A stretch of DNA of 64,000 bases, taken from Ancylothrix sp036704045. Lineage in GTDB: Bacteria; Cyanobacteriota; Cyanobacteriia; Cyanobacteriales; Oscillatoriaceae. Each line of letters opens with the position of its first letter. The first letter of the stretch is position 1. The stretch covers positions 396,090 through 460,089 of the forward strand of contig DATNQM010000037.1 in the NCBI GenBank assembly GCA_036704045.1, in the 5' to 3' direction. Position numbers and translations under genes: made by a program. Below the pieces are notes generated by a model that searched no databases, was not told where the DNA came from, and saw nothing but the letters and a program-made list of their open reading frames with translations. This document shows positions 36,001 through 44,942 of this stretch, piece by piece.

Positions 36001-37002
36001 ATCATTCTCTAAATCTTTGAGAAATTGGTCATCTCCAAATAAAGTATTTACAGATTTTCCTAATAACTCATCTTCTCTATCATAACCAAGCATTAAAAAA
36101 GTTGCTAAATTAAAAGTTTTAATTGTTTTATCAGGATTGAGAATTATTAAAGCATCAATCATTGAGCGCAAAATATTATCAAGATAAAATTGAGAAACTA
36201 TTTTTTTTGATAAAACATCTCCCATTTGATTAAAAGCATCAGCTATAATTTGTATTTCATTTTTTCCTTCTTCTAAGTTTAGTTTTACCTCTAAATTTTT
36301 TTCTTTAAAATTGACTATTGATTGTTTTATTTTGCGTAGGGGATTAACCATTTTTATCGAGAAAAACAGAATAGCAGCCCCACACATCGCTGGCAAAATA
36401 ATAAGACAAATAGAATTGATTAAAATAGTTTGATATACTTTATCTTTAAAGGCTTTTTCTTGTTGATCTAAAGCCCTTAGTTCTTCTATAATTTCTTTTT
36501 CTATTATTTCTAATAATTGTGATTCTGCTAGTTGTAATTCTTCTTTAGTTACAACAAACTTTTTATTTTTTGTTTGGATATTTTTGGAGGTAATTAATTT
36601 TTCAACTAAATTATAAAAGTTTTTTCTTGCTAATTCTAATTCTTCAATGTTTTCTATTTCCTCGGTACTTACCGCCAATTTTTCTAGGTTTTTTATAGAA
36701 AATTCTAAGCTTTTATTATACTTTTTCAAATTTTCAATATCTCGATAAAAAAAATCTTGATTATTTAAAGAAGTCGTTGCTAACCCAAACTTAAATAAAC
36801 TATACCGGTAAGCCTCTGTAGAAAGTTGAACAGAAGTGGCTTTAATATTCTCTAAAGCTACAATTTTAGGTATATTGCGCCTAGATATATCAGTTAACTT
36901 TTGCGTATCACTAAAGTTATTACTTATATTGGCAGCACTAATAATTACCCCAAAAAAACCCAAACTACCAAAAGTTAAAAACAATTTATTTTGAAGTTTC
37001 AT
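33022..37002 (-). CDS. Membrane multi-PAS/GAF sensor histidine kinase
   Basis: A 1326-residue kinase. TM1 (about 5-25), an extracytoplasmic helical bundle (about 30-195) of the 4HB type, TM2 (about 196-216), HAMP (about 216-270), four PAS domains (about 272-392, 395-517, 520-650, 690-812; several end in the D-[IT]-[ST]-[DE]-RK PAC signature), and a coiled coil between PAS3 and PAS4. Then come GAF (about 830-1010), HisKA with the phospho-His in SSLGQMVAGIAHEINNPVSFIYGN, and HATPase (N-box NQVFMNILANAIDAL, GSGTGLGLSISYQIV). It belongs to the cyanobacterial kinase type with an insert in the dimerisation domain. No receiver is fused and no regulator is adjacent, so it is an orphan. Confidence 0.95.
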   Translation of the reverse strand: MKLQNKLFLTFGSLGFFGVIISAANISNNFSDTQKLTDISRRNIPKIVALENIKATSVQLSTEAYRYSLFKFGLATTSLNNQDFFYRDIENLKKYNKSLEFSIKNLEKLAVSTEEIENIEELELARKNFYNLVEKLITSKNIQTKNKKFVVTKEELQLAESQLLEIIEKEIIEELRALDQQEKAFKDKVYQTILINSICLIILPAMCGAAILFFSIKMVNPLRKIKQSIVNFKEKNLEVKLNLEEGKNEIQIIADAFNQMGDVLSKKIVSQFYLDNILRSMIDALIILNPDKTIKTFNLATFLMLGYDREDELLGKSVNTLFGDDQFLKDLENDEFTQNNSFLGRKETILLAKNNREIPVYFSASVIRDQQGNVEGFVCLAQDISDRKKAETAMQESEAKWRSLVENAPDIILTSDKNGLIQFINREVPELGNKQLIGTSIYDWVKLEDRQQLQESIQLVFATGEPQYNEVSGFKLDGTATWYANRIGPIFKNGEVSAITIITTDITERKRIEQALRESEEKLESILKSLTDVVWSVEPKTRKVLYLNSATEKVYGRPVSDFFNNAKLWLEIIHPEDIEKFQQTCKTVLETGSLEMEYRIIRPNGEIRWLQDRGKLIYALDGTPVRIDGIATDITERKNAEQALQKINEDLELRVQDRTKAIKQTNKRLKKEIAERQVVTEALRQSEERLNSILNSIDDVVWSIDAVTFEVLYLSPAVEKIYGCAISDFFNDPKLWSNFIHPEDRAYVEKATQKLLKNGFVEFEYRIMRGDSEIRWLGSQSRLVCDKDGKPIRMDGIASDITSRKAAEALVKSSEARFRNLAKREAVINKLAGQIRNSLELNTILDTAVRSIRNLLQIDRCLFCWYRPYSIGVQSTNSINGISVISEPSTSIVAASPYWEVAHEARNPILPSYLGHYLVEKESFLSDKLLKLEMIRIDDLSKISDSNLEIIGSVWGYHSILILPLQTKSGEIGLLSCGSHSSARPWRETEIALLRSISDQLSIAISQAELYNHATEAARAAKEQAKQLQEAMKALQQTQAQLIQTEKMSSLGQMVAGIAHEINNPVSFIYGNVDPAMQYIQDLLNLVELYQEEYSPTPSIVEEIEAIDLEFLKQDLPKLLGSLKLGADRIRQIVLSLRNFSRLDEAQMKAVNLHEGIDSTLLILQNRLKPKGNNPEIQVIKNYRDLPSVECFAGQLNQVFMNILANAIDALEIHSSEKFTDKNSSMAKAIPVINITTNMIDSNQVKICISDNGCGMSDEVVSRIFDPFFTTKPVGSGTGLGLSISYQIVVDKHKGVLKCISKLGEGTQFIIELPVCQNYAEPALFK

Positions 37003-37276
37003 ATGTTTTAAATAAATAAAAAGATATCAAGAATAAAGAAATAAAAAACACCCTAATTTGTAGAAAACATCCACAAAAAATTAGTTACATAAAACCGCTT
37101 AACTGTGTGACAAAATGCCATTCTCTACAATCAAAATTGAACGTTTAGCTGCATTACCACTATAATAGCATTGATAAAATCAAGGAATTTTAAAGGGCCT
37201 TCAGCCAACTTAGTGCAAAATTCCATTGTGCTAACCTATTTGCAAATAGTTCCCCCTTAGAGTGCCAAACTAACAA

Positions 37277-38071
37277 ATGTTTCTGTTTCTGTCGAAACTC
37301 CTGCCAATCTTTATTTACCCCCTGGGGTTTGCTTGTTTACTACTGTTATTTGCATTCATCACCTTTTGGAAAAAACCCCGTCTTGCCGCCATCTCCATTG
37401 CCTTATCCCTCACTATATTACTCCTGACGAGTAACAGATGGGTTTCTTTGGGTTTAGTACGTTCTTTGGAATGGCAAAACCTCCCCAAAACAGAACTTCC
37501 CCAAGCAGATGCTATCGTTGTTTTAGGTGGTGCTGTTAAGCCTGCCATCTATCCCCGCCCTTGGGTAGATGTTTCCGAAGCCGGTGATCGCATACTTTGG
37601 GGTGCCCAACTTTATAAACAAGGCAAAGCACCATTTTTAATTCTCAGCGGTGGTAGAATTGATTGGAAAGGCGGCGGGCCACCCGAATCACAAGACATGG
37701 CAGAAATTGCAAAAGCAATGGGCGTTCCTTCCTCAGTAATCTTACAAGATAAAACCTCTCTCAACACCTACGAAAATGCAGTCAATGTCCGCAAAATTCT
37801 TGACTCAAATGGCATTCGACGACGCGTTTTACTCGTAACTTCTGCAATTCATACCCCCCGTTCTTTATTAATATTTAAACGTCAAGGCATAGAAGCCATA
37901 GCAGCCCCTACAGATTTTATTGTCAGCCAACAAGACATCCAAGAATTACAAAATACAGTCGAATCAACCATACTCAATCTTCTTCCAGATCCGGAAAATC
38001 TCAACTACACAACCAAAGCTTTAAAAGAATACTTAGGAATGCTAATTTATCGTTTAAAAGGATGGATTTAG
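37277..38071 (+). CDS. YdcF/ElyC family (DUF218) membrane protein
   Basis: A 264-residue protein with two N-terminal TM helices (about 5-25, 35-55) and an extracytoplasmic DUF218 domain: ADAIVVLGGAVKP, GDRILWGAQLYKQGKAPFLILSGG, the E-S-x-D-M motif, TSLNTYENAVNVRKIL, and LLVTSAIHTPRSLLIFKRQG. E. coli ElyC acts in envelope biogenesis and undecaprenyl phosphate metabolism. Divergent from the large kinase gene, with a 274-nt AT-rich gap. Confidence 0.92.
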   Translation: MFLFLSKLLPIFIYPLGFACLLLLFAFITFWKKPRLAAISIALSLTILLLTSNRWVSLGLVRSLEWQNLPKTELPQADAIVVLGGAVKPAIYPRPWVDVSEAGDRILWGAQLYKQGKAPFLILSGGRIDWKGGGPPESQDMAEIAKAMGVPSSVILQDKTSLNTYENAVNVRKILDSNGIRRRVLLVTSAIHTPRSLLIFKRQGIEAIAAPTDFIVSQQDIQELQNTVESTILNLLPDPENLNYTTKALKEYLGMLIYRLKGWI

Positions 38072-38321
38072 ATTTGAATAAATCCAGCATTTATAATAAA
38101 CAAATCTCTAGCAAATAGCTTAAAAATGACGTTTTAAAAAACTTGTAATCTAGTTTTCATTAAAAAACTTCCTCTCCAACCTAGACAGAGATTTGAAGTA
38201 ATCAATATCTACTTATGTACTTTTGTCAAATTGACCGGCCCACAGTGGAGGCTTTTGAAAAACCTAGTTAAAATTAAAGAGAAAAGCCAACCCCACCGGC
38301 CCAAACCAACCATATAAACTC

Positions 38322-38549
38322 ATGTCATTTAAAGAATTTCGCTCAATTCTTCCTGCCCCACAACCAGAAATAGAAACCCTAGAAGCCCATCAAATTGCCA
38401 GAAATTTTTATAGAGAAGTAGAACATCGGCAAGACTTTCAAAAATACTGTCAATGGTATTATGAAACCGCTCAACTTCATCAACAAGAACTGCAAAAAAT
38501 GCGAAACGACATCAACATTTTTGGCTGGTTTATACGCAGACGAAAATAG
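38322..38549 (+). CDS. Conserved-looking small protein, unknown
   Basis: A 75-residue soluble protein, rich in Glu/Gln and aromatic residues (HQIARNFYREVEHRQDFQKYCQWYYETAQLHQQ), predicted as mostly helical with a basic C-terminus (WFIRRRK). Start ATG 38322. I do not recognise a family, but the composition is that of a real protein and the gene fits its gap. Convergent with ftrV. Confidence 0.65.
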   Translation: MSFKEFRSILPAPQPEIETLEAHQIARNFYREVEHRQDFQKYCQWYYETAQLHQQELQKMRNDINIFGWFIRRRK

Positions 38550-38632
38550 GGAACTGGTGATTGGTAATTGGCAATAAATTAATAATTTCCAATAACCAAT
38601 AACCAACCTAAAAATAAATCAAAAACCACCCA

Positions 38633-38854
38633 TTAAATTAGCTCTAGCTCTGATTCTTTCAAATGAGCTTTAAACTTCTTGTTAAATTGAACAAGAACCG
38701 GCAAATTAGCACTAACAGGCCGGCCTTCCCATTCTTTAACAATCTTCGCAACATCACCTTCTTGACCCTTCATATCAAAAGGTTGATTACGATGTTCAGG
38801 ATGGTGGTAAACAATAACAGACTCTTTAACCCGAACGCGAGAACCAATGTTCAT
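38633..38854 (-). CDS. ftrV: Ferredoxin-thioredoxin reductase, variable chain
   Basis: A 73-residue SH3-fold subunit that pairs with the catalytic 4Fe-4S chain FtrC and passes light-derived electrons from ferredoxin to thioredoxin. The sequence RVRVKESVIVYHHPEHRNQPFD, EGDVAKIVKEWEGRPVSANLPVLVQF and KKFKAHLKESELE is diagnostic. An upstream ATG at 38902 would add 16 unconserved residues; ATG 38854 gives the family start (MNIGSRVRVK). FtrC is not in this window. Confidence 0.95.
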   Translation of the reverse strand: MNIGSRVRVKESVIVYHHPEHRNQPFDMKGQEGDVAKIVKEWEGRPVSANLPVLVQFNKKFKAHLKESELELI

Positions 38855-39028
38855 AACTAAAGACCTAAATTTCCCCTCTCTAAAAACCATAAAAACCATC
38901 AATGTAAAGCCTTAAAGCAAAACACGACAGTTTTTCTATCATCTCACATTGCAAGCCTTAAAAAACCCAACCATCCCCTACAAGCCAAGAGCAATTAAGT
39001 TTTCCTCAGCCTTTATCGCCCCCTAAGA

Positions 39029-40960
39029 CTATTGACTTTGAGAAGGAAAAACGCTATCCCTAAACCTTTCAAACCCTTCAGGGTTCAACTTAGACCATGT
39101 AAACAAACCAACCAAACTACCCACCACCAAAATAGCCAAAACCCCCAAAAATCCAACTTTTTGCTTACTTGCAGTTGGAACAACCACCGGCACCGGCTCA
39201 GTATTCGTCGCCTCCGCATCCAGCAAAGCACGAGAAGCCTCAGAAAACTCCGACTCCAACTCACTCTCCTGAGAAGCAACCGAAGAAACCGGCTCAAAAA
39301 GCGTCAAAGGTTCAGGAGAAAGCCGACACTGAACCATCACCACAGAAGTATTATCATGACCATTTCTTTCATTGGCCAAATCAATAAGCCACTGTACCGC
39401 AGCCTCAAGAGACATCTCCCCCTTTAAAGTCGCCGGCGCATAATCAGCCCAAAACAACTCCACCAAATCATTATCACTTAGCCCATCCGAACACAAAAGC
39501 AGCAAACCATCCTCTTCTAAAATAAACCTCTGCACATTCGGTCGCAAAAACTCCCCATCTCGCGTTCCCAAAGCTTGAGTCAACGCCCCAGCATCACCCC
39601 GTTCTAGCGCTTCTCGATACAAACACCGGCCAAAACGCACCTCTCGCGCCGCCACATCATCATCAACCGTTAACCGCTGACAATACTCACTCGTGATCCA
39701 ATAAGCACGACTATCACCAACATGAGCCAAATACAACTCATGGCCATTACCATACTCTGTCCCCCCATCACTCCTCACCCGTTGCGGCAACTGCAAAGCC
39801 ATCACCAAAGTAGTCCCCATCCGCTGCCGCGAAGAACGACCCTGATTATCATTTTGTGCCGCAATCGTATTATTAATAACCCTAATACTTTCTTCAAGTT
39901 GTTGAGACCAAAGTTCCGGCGAAGTAATTTCCGTTGCCTCCGCCGCTTCGCTAAGCAAACTTTGAATCAAAGGCTTAAGAGACTGAACCGCAGACTGACT
40001 CGCAACTTCCCCCCCATCGTGTCCCCCCACACCATCACAAACCACAGAAAAATAAGGAATCAAACGATTGTGGGGTTCTTTCGTCCGTTGTTTCAAATCA
40101 GCCTCAGTCGGATAACAAGTATCCTCATTATGATCCCGCACCGTACCCGTATCCGTTGCACCGGCCACCCGCAACCGCAAAGGCAACTGAGCCGAACACT
40201 GCAACAATAACCTATTAAGTTGCCCAGAAATCTCTTCTAAACTTGCTTTATTTGCGCTTAATTGCACACAAATTTCTTTAAGTGGTTCAGCAATTGTCGG
40301 GTGTGCTTCCGATAACCAATTCATCCAGCACTCACCCAAATCTTTCAGACTTCTTTGAGGATCACTTTTTTTCTCATCTGTCGCTTCATCACTATACAAT
40401 TCCAACAACCAAATTCGCCATCCTTCCACCCGGATATTCTCTGGAACAATCAAACTACCAGCCACCCCTTGTTCCGAGAAAGGTTCCCAAAGTTGCAACA
40501 TTTGCCACAACCAATAAACCTGACGTACCGCCGATGAAATAGGCCACGCCTCACTTAAAGAAGGATAGAGATTACCAACCGGATCAACCGGCACATTTTC
40601 TAACAGCATAACCTCCCCCTCTTGCCCTTCCTCTAAAAGCGACACAAACCCATAAATTTCTGGAATATGCAGCCGGTAAGGATACAAAAATAAATAAGGA
40701 TTAATACCTTCTGGCAACTCTTGGGGAAAATACGGCTGATGGGACGGTTGGGTATCCAGCCAAATTTGCGGTGCCACAACTGTATAACGTTCTGCTATTA
40801 CCTTATCTGGTTCAAAACTCAGCCCCCCCTGGCCCACAGCCCACAAATGTCGATATACCAAAGGAGTATTACAACAAGCACAAACTTGACCGCCCAAAAC
40901 GTTGCGGGGGTTACTACAGGCCGAGTTGACGCAGTAAATGGATGGCTCAAAGCTGCTCAT
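39029..40960 (-). CDS. Zinc-ribbon PP2C-type Ser/Thr phosphatase with C-terminal membrane anchor
   Basis: A 643-residue protein. The N-terminus is a four-Cys ribbon (Cys10, Cys15, and the CACC motif near 28-31) as found on some cyanobacterial Ser/Thr kinases. A middle region (about 40-270) has no recognised domain but may be a decayed kinase-like fold. The PP2C catalytic domain follows (about 283-545) with its metal ligands: ATDTGTVRDHNEDTC, VVCDGVGGHDGG, AHVGDSRAYW, LLCSDGLSDND and GHDNTSVVMV. A Ser/Glu/Pro linker leads to one TM helix near 610 (VGFLGVLAILVVGSLVGLF). The middle resembles the layout of protein kinase-phosphatase fusions (inference). Confidence 0.92.
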   Translation of the reverse strand: MSSFEPSIYCVNSACSNPRNVLGGQVCACCNTPLVYRHLWAVGQGGLSFEPDKVIAERYTVVAPQIWLDTQPSHQPYFPQELPEGINPYLFLYPYRLHIPEIYGFVSLLEEGQEGEVMLLENVPVDPVGNLYPSLSEAWPISSAVRQVYWLWQMLQLWEPFSEQGVAGSLIVPENIRVEGWRIWLLELYSDEATDEKKSDPQRSLKDLGECWMNWLSEAHPTIAEPLKEICVQLSANKASLEEISGQLNRLLLQCSAQLPLRLRVAGATDTGTVRDHNEDTCYPTEADLKQRTKEPHNRLIPYFSVVCDGVGGHDGGEVASQSAVQSLKPLIQSLLSEAAEATEITSPELWSQQLEESIRVINNTIAAQNDNQGRSSRQRMGTTLVMALQLPQRVRSDGGTEYGNGHELYLAHVGDSRAYWITSEYCQRLTVDDDVAAREVRFGRCLYREALERGDAGALTQALGTRDGEFLRPNVQRFILEEDGLLLLCSDGLSDNDLVELFWADYAPATLKGEMSLEAAVQWLIDLANERNGHDNTSVVMVQCRLSPEPLTLFEPVSSVASQESELESEFSEASRALLDAEATNTEPVPVVVPTASKQKVGFLGVLAILVVGSLVGLFTWSKLNPEGFERFRDSVFPSQSQ

Positions 40961-41479
40961 GCGAGGAAATAAGTTTCTTAAGGAACAATTTATAAATGTC
41001 AGTTCAGAAAAATATGGCTTAACTGCAACCTAACGTACATAGATGCTCGGTTCGTTCGATTTAGTTTATTTTTTAGTAGATTTTTGCGTTAACCTTGCAT
41101 TTAATTTCTCCTAAAAATACTTAATTAAAGTATCTAATCATTAAGCTTTAGTTAGTATAACCCCAAGGGGAATATTTACAATCTAAAATTTAAAACAACA
41201 ACTCTCAGCCTTCGATAGCAGCACCCCTGGCTGTTGTGAAAGAAAAAAAATGTGCATCAACTTCTCTTGACGGAGTTGTGGGACAAACAAAAATCCCAAA
41301 AATAGGACAAATAAACCAAAAATAGATAACTTTTTCCTTCACCAGAGAAAATTATCTCATTCTCAGCGGATTTTGAACTATCGCCCGTGAGGTTAACTAC
41401 AGATACACAACCAATCCTACTAGAGCCAATTGCAGCCGTTTGATAACAATAAACTAAATTAAAGGTCGATTCTATCAAA
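40961..41479. other. Divergent intergenic region with no recognised feature
   Basis: About 520 AT-rich nt between the PP2C gene and the NfeD gene. A 73-codon minus-strand frame at 41257-41478 was judged accidental. No RNA or convincing promoter was identified. Confidence 0.4.
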
Positions 41480-41992
41480 ATGCTACTAAGTCTAAGGACA
41501 ATTTCGTGGCTAACAAAAACCTATTCCCCAACCCTTGCTGTCGCCGGTGGCCAGCTTAACATAACTCCCAGTTTAATCTGGTTGATTGCCGGTTCGGTGC
41601 TGTGTTTATTAGAACTCTCTCTACCCACAGCTTTTACCGCTTTTACAATGGGTCTAGCAGCTATAATTGTTGCTGTGTTTGCTTGGTATTTTCCTGCTCA
41701 GGTTGGGTTACAAATATTTTTGTGGATGGTATTAGCTACCGGCGGCATTGTAGCCACAAGAAGGTTACTACCAAAAACCAAAACTTCCATACTTTCGGCC
41801 CCAAAACAAGCAGAAACACTCACAGAAATTTTACCAGGCAAAGCCGGTCGGGTCATCTATGAAAGCAACTCTTGGAGAGCCCTTTGTGAAGATGAAACAA
41901 TTACTATTGCAGCCCATCAAAAAGTTTACGTTGTCCGCAGAGAAGGCACAACTTTAATCGTTGTTCCTGAATACTTTATCATTGGAGAATAG
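41480..41992 (+). CDS. NfeD family membrane protein
   Basis: A 170-residue protein with three TM helices (about 35-50, 52-70, 75-92) and a C-terminal OB-fold domain (about 110-165, GKAGRVIYESNSWRALCEDE...VYVVRREGTTLIVVP). NfeD proteins partner with SPFH proteins at membrane microdomains. The next gene, 90 nt on, encodes a paraslipin, so this is the usual NfeD-slipin pair. Confidence 0.93.
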   Translation: MLLSLRTISWLTKTYSPTLAVAGGQLNITPSLIWLIAGSVLCLLELSLPTAFTAFTMGLAAIIVAVFAWYFPAQVGLQIFLWMVLATGGIVATRRLLPKTKTSILSAPKQAETLTEILPGKAGRVIYESNSWRALCEDETITIAAHQKVYVVRREGTTLIVVPEYFIIGE

Positions 41993-42082
41993 GGCTATAT
42001 TTCCGAGAGAATTTTCAATCAAAATTAGCATCAATAAAATTGCTAAAATTGGAAAAAAACAACTTTTAGGAGACTTTTCAAA

Positions 42083-43054
42083 ATGGAAGGATTTTTTTTA
42101 TTAGTTTTTTTAGCCTTGGGTGGTTCAGCCCTTGCCGGCTCAGTAAAAATCATCAATCAAGGTAACGAAGCCCTCGTCGAAACATTAGGAAGATACAATG
42201 GCAAAAAATTAGAACCAGGGCTAAATATTGTCACACCATTTTTAGACCGGCTCGTTTATCAAGCCACCGTCCGCGAGCAAGTATTAGACATCCCCCCTCA
42301 ACAATGTATCACCCGCGACAACGTTTCCATTACCGTTGATGCCGTCTTTTATTGGCGGATAATTGACCTCGAAAAAGCCTACTACAAAGTTCAAAATCTC
42401 CAACTGGCAATGGAAAGTATGGTGCGAACCCAAATTCGGGCCGAAATAGGTCAAATGGAACTAGACGAAACATTTACCGCTCGCTCACAAATTAATGAAA
42501 TCTTATTAAGAGATTTAGATATCGCCACAGATCCTTGGGGAGTCAAAGTTACCAGAGTAGAATTACGAGACATTATCCCCTCCAAAGCCGTCCAAGATTC
42601 AATGGAATTACAAATGGCTTCGGAACGGAAAAAACGAGCAGCAATTTTAGCTTCTGAAGGCGAAAGAGATGCAGCAATAAATACAGCAAAAGGCAAAGCA
42701 GAAGCTCAACTTTTAGACGCAGAAGCTATGAAAAAAACCGCAATTTTACAAGCAGAAGCCCAACAGCAAGCTATTGTATTAAAAGCCCAAGCCGAACGTC
42801 AACAACAAGTATTAAAAGCTCAAGCCACTTCCGAAGCCCTACAAATTATTGCTAAAACTCTTAAAACTGACCCCTCAGCACGAGAAGCTTTGCAGTTTTT
42901 ATTGGCACAAAGTTATTTAGAAATGGGTGTAAAAATTGGCAGCAGCGATAGTAGCAAAGTAATGTTTATGGATCCCCGTAGTATTCCTGCAACCTTTGAA
43001 GGCATACGCTCCATAGTAGAAGAACCAAAACCTAATAGCAACAACGTCTTTTAG
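42083..43054 (+). CDS. SPFH/paraslipin protein
   Basis: A 323-residue stomatin-like protein: N-terminal membrane hairpin (FFLLVFLALGGSALAGSV), band-7/SPFH domain (VKIINQGNEALVETLGRYNGKKLEPGLNIVTPFLDRL to about 190, including VREQVLDIPPQQCITRDNVSITVDAV), then a long Ala/Glu/Gln-rich coiled coil (about 190-265) and a short tail. It assembles membrane scaffolds. AGGAGA before ATG 42083. Pairs with the upstream NfeD protein. Confidence 0.95.
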   Translation: MEGFFLLVFLALGGSALAGSVKIINQGNEALVETLGRYNGKKLEPGLNIVTPFLDRLVYQATVREQVLDIPPQQCITRDNVSITVDAVFYWRIIDLEKAYYKVQNLQLAMESMVRTQIRAEIGQMELDETFTARSQINEILLRDLDIATDPWGVKVTRVELRDIIPSKAVQDSMELQMASERKKRAAILASEGERDAAINTAKGKAEAQLLDAEAMKKTAILQAEAQQQAIVLKAQAERQQQVLKAQATSEALQIIAKTLKTDPSAREALQFLLAQSYLEMGVKIGSSDSSKVMFMDPRSIPATFEGIRSIVEEPKPNSNNVF

Positions 43055-43123
43055 GAATTAACCAATGTAGGGGCCGCTGACTTGATACCGGCCCCCAAAA
43101 CCACCAACCGGCCCTTTATCTGC

Positions 43124-43528
43124 TTAACATTCCGAGCCAGCTAATTGAGCAGCCTGACAATCTGGGCAAAGTCCAAAAAATTCCAGAGTGTGATAAAAAA
43201 CTTTAAACTGATGTGACTCTTGTAATTGAATTTCCAGTTGGTGAACAGGACACTCGGCAATAGGAATAGACACCCGACAAACAAGACAAGTCAAGTGGTG
43301 TTGATCTTGATGTAGAGTGCTGTAAAGCGATTCACCATTGGCAAGGGTTCGCACCTGCACAACACCCTCAAGCTTTAAAGAATCTAAAGCCCGGTAGACT
43401 GTAGCAAGTCCGATAGTTTGGTTGCGCTTCCGCAGTTCTAAATAGATATCTTGGGCAGAAATAGCATCAGTTTGGCTTTTAAGAAGATCAATAATTCGCT
43501 CTTGACTGCGGGTGCGTGAAGCTTTCAT
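43124..43528 (-). CDS. Fur-family metal regulator (Zur/FurB-like)
   Basis: A 134-residue Fur-family repressor: winged-helix DNA-binding half (QERIIDLLKSQTDAISAQDIYLELRKRNQTIGLATVYRALDSL), then the dimerisation half with HQDQHHLTCLVC and a second CPDC pair near the end, forming the structural Cys4 zinc site. The short length and HHLTC motif fit the zinc-responsive FurB/Zur type better than the iron Fur, but this is not decisive. Divergent from purS. Confidence 0.88.
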   Translation of the reverse strand: MKASRTRSQERIIDLLKSQTDAISAQDIYLELRKRNQTIGLATVYRALDSLKLEGVVQVRTLANGESLYSTLHQDQHHLTCLVCRVSIPIAECPVHQLEIQLQESHQFKVFYHTLEFFGLCPDCQAAQLAGSEC

Positions 43529-43710
43529 GGTTGCTAGGTGTTTAATCGGTTTGGGACGAGTTTTTGTGATTTTAGCGCCGTTTTTGCCAAGCTTGGCTGT
43601 ATGGCTGTAAATTTAAGGCCGTTTCGAGAATTTTGGTAAAACCAATGTAACCTAGAGTTTTAAAATAAAAAGGTTGCCTCAGAATTTTTGATTGAACTTA
43701 GGGTTTTGTT

Positions 43711-43983
43711 GTGTCGCAAAAATTTCACGCTCAAATCTATGTTACTTTGCGCCCTTCGGTATTAGATCCGGCTGGGGTGGCTGTGCAGTCTGGTTTGTCT
43801 CATTTAGGTTATGAAAATGTAGACCAGGTGAGAATTGGTAAGTATGTCGAGTTGACTATCACCGCTGCTAGTGAGGATGAGGCAAAAGTTTCTTTAGATC
43901 GCATCTGTGATCAACTTTTGGCTAACCCAGTGATTGAAAATTATCGTTTTGAGTTAAAGACGGTTTCGGGGGCGGGGGTTTGA
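43711..43983 (+). CDS. purS: Phosphoribosylformylglycinamidine synthase subunit PurS
   Basis: A 90-residue small subunit of the three-part FGAM synthase (PurL-PurQ-PurS). Features: AQIYVTLRPSVLDPAGVAVQSGL, GYENVDQVRIGKYVEL, and the end LLANPVIENYRFEL. The start is GTG 43711. It is 96 nt before purQ. Confidence 0.95.
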   Translation: MSQKFHAQIYVTLRPSVLDPAGVAVQSGLSHLGYENVDQVRIGKYVELTITAASEDEAKVSLDRICDQLLANPVIENYRFELKTVSGAGV

Positions 43984-44079
43984 AATGTAGGGGCTGGTGA
44001 AAAGCTCTACTCCTTTGTGGAGTATTGCCAAACTGCCAGAATTTTAATCTAAATGTCGTGTTGCTATAGGCGTTGAATT

Positions 44080-44793
44080 ATGAAAGTAGGGGTTGTGGTT
44101 TTTCCTGGTTCAAATTGTGACCGGGATGTGGTTTGGGTGAGTTCTGGTTTGCTTGGTTGTCAAACGCGGATGGTTTGGCATGAGGAAACGGATATTTCTG
44201 ATATTGATGTGGTGGTAATTCCGGGGGGGTTTAGTTATGGGGATTATTTACGCTGCGGCGCGATTGCTCGCTTTTCGCCGGTGATGCGGGAGGTGGTAAA
44301 ACACGCTGAGCAGGGTAAGTTTGTTTTAGGAATTTGTAATGGGTTTCAAGTGTTAACGGAGGCCGGTTTGCTTCCTGGTGCCCTAACAAGAAATCGAGAT
44401 TTACATTTTATTTGTGATCGAGTGCCTTTGAAGGTAGAGCGATCTGATTTACCTTGGACTTGTGAATATGAGGCCGGTGGGGTTATTACGTTGCCGGTGG
44501 CGCATGGTGAGGGTCGTTATTATGCGGATGCGGAAACTCTGGCTGAGTTGGAAAATAATGGTCAGGTTTTGTTTCGTTATTGCGGGCCGGCCGGTGAGGT
44601 GAATGAGGCAAATAATTGCAATGGTTCGTTAAATAATATTGCGGGTATTTGCAATAAACAAGGAAATGTGCTAGGGATGATGCCTCACCCGGAGAGAGCA
44701 TCAGATCCGGCATTGGGAAATACTGATGGGATGGGTTTGTTTAAGGGGTTGTTGGCGCGGGTTAAAGCTGGGGAGAAAGTGCCGGTTTTATAA
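44080..44793 (+). CDS. purQ: Phosphoribosylformylglycinamidine synthase subunit PurQ (glutaminase)
   Basis: A class I glutamine amidotransferase of 237 residues that feeds ammonia to PurL. VVFPGSNCDRD at the start, IPGGFSYGDYLRCGAIA, nucleophile Cys in FVLGICNGFQVLTEAGLLPGAL, and the His-Glu pair in GMMPHPERASDP. Operon with purS. Confidence 0.97.
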   Translation: MKVGVVVFPGSNCDRDVVWVSSGLLGCQTRMVWHEETDISDIDVVVIPGGFSYGDYLRCGAIARFSPVMREVVKHAEQGKFVLGICNGFQVLTEAGLLPGALTRNRDLHFICDRVPLKVERSDLPWTCEYEAGGVITLPVAHGEGRYYADAETLAELENNGQVLFRYCGPAGEVNEANNCNGSLNNIAGICNKQGNVLGMMPHPERASDPALGNTDGMGLFKGLLARVKAGEKVPVL

Positions 44794-44811
44794 TTAATCC
44801 TCCCATATTTG

Positions 44812-44846
44812 AAAAACCTATTCTCTTGTCGAGAATGGGTTTTTAT
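44812..44846 (+). terminator. Terminator after purQ
   Basis: AAAAACCTATTCTC pairs with GAGAATGGGTTTTT around a TTGTC loop. The 3' arm supplies the T-run. About 20 nt after the purQ stop. Confidence 0.8.
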
Positions 44847-44942
44847 TCGGCTTTTTAAAAAGTTTGACAGGCTGTCTTTTGACATTTTTCTTAACAGTGA
44901 GTTAGATTTTGAGGGCTAAAACTCATAACAAAAAGCATTGCT

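Noticed and set aside
41257..41478. 73-codon minus-strand frame upstream of NfeD
   Set aside because: Starts at the first bases before the divergent gene, has no ribosome site and no recognisable features.
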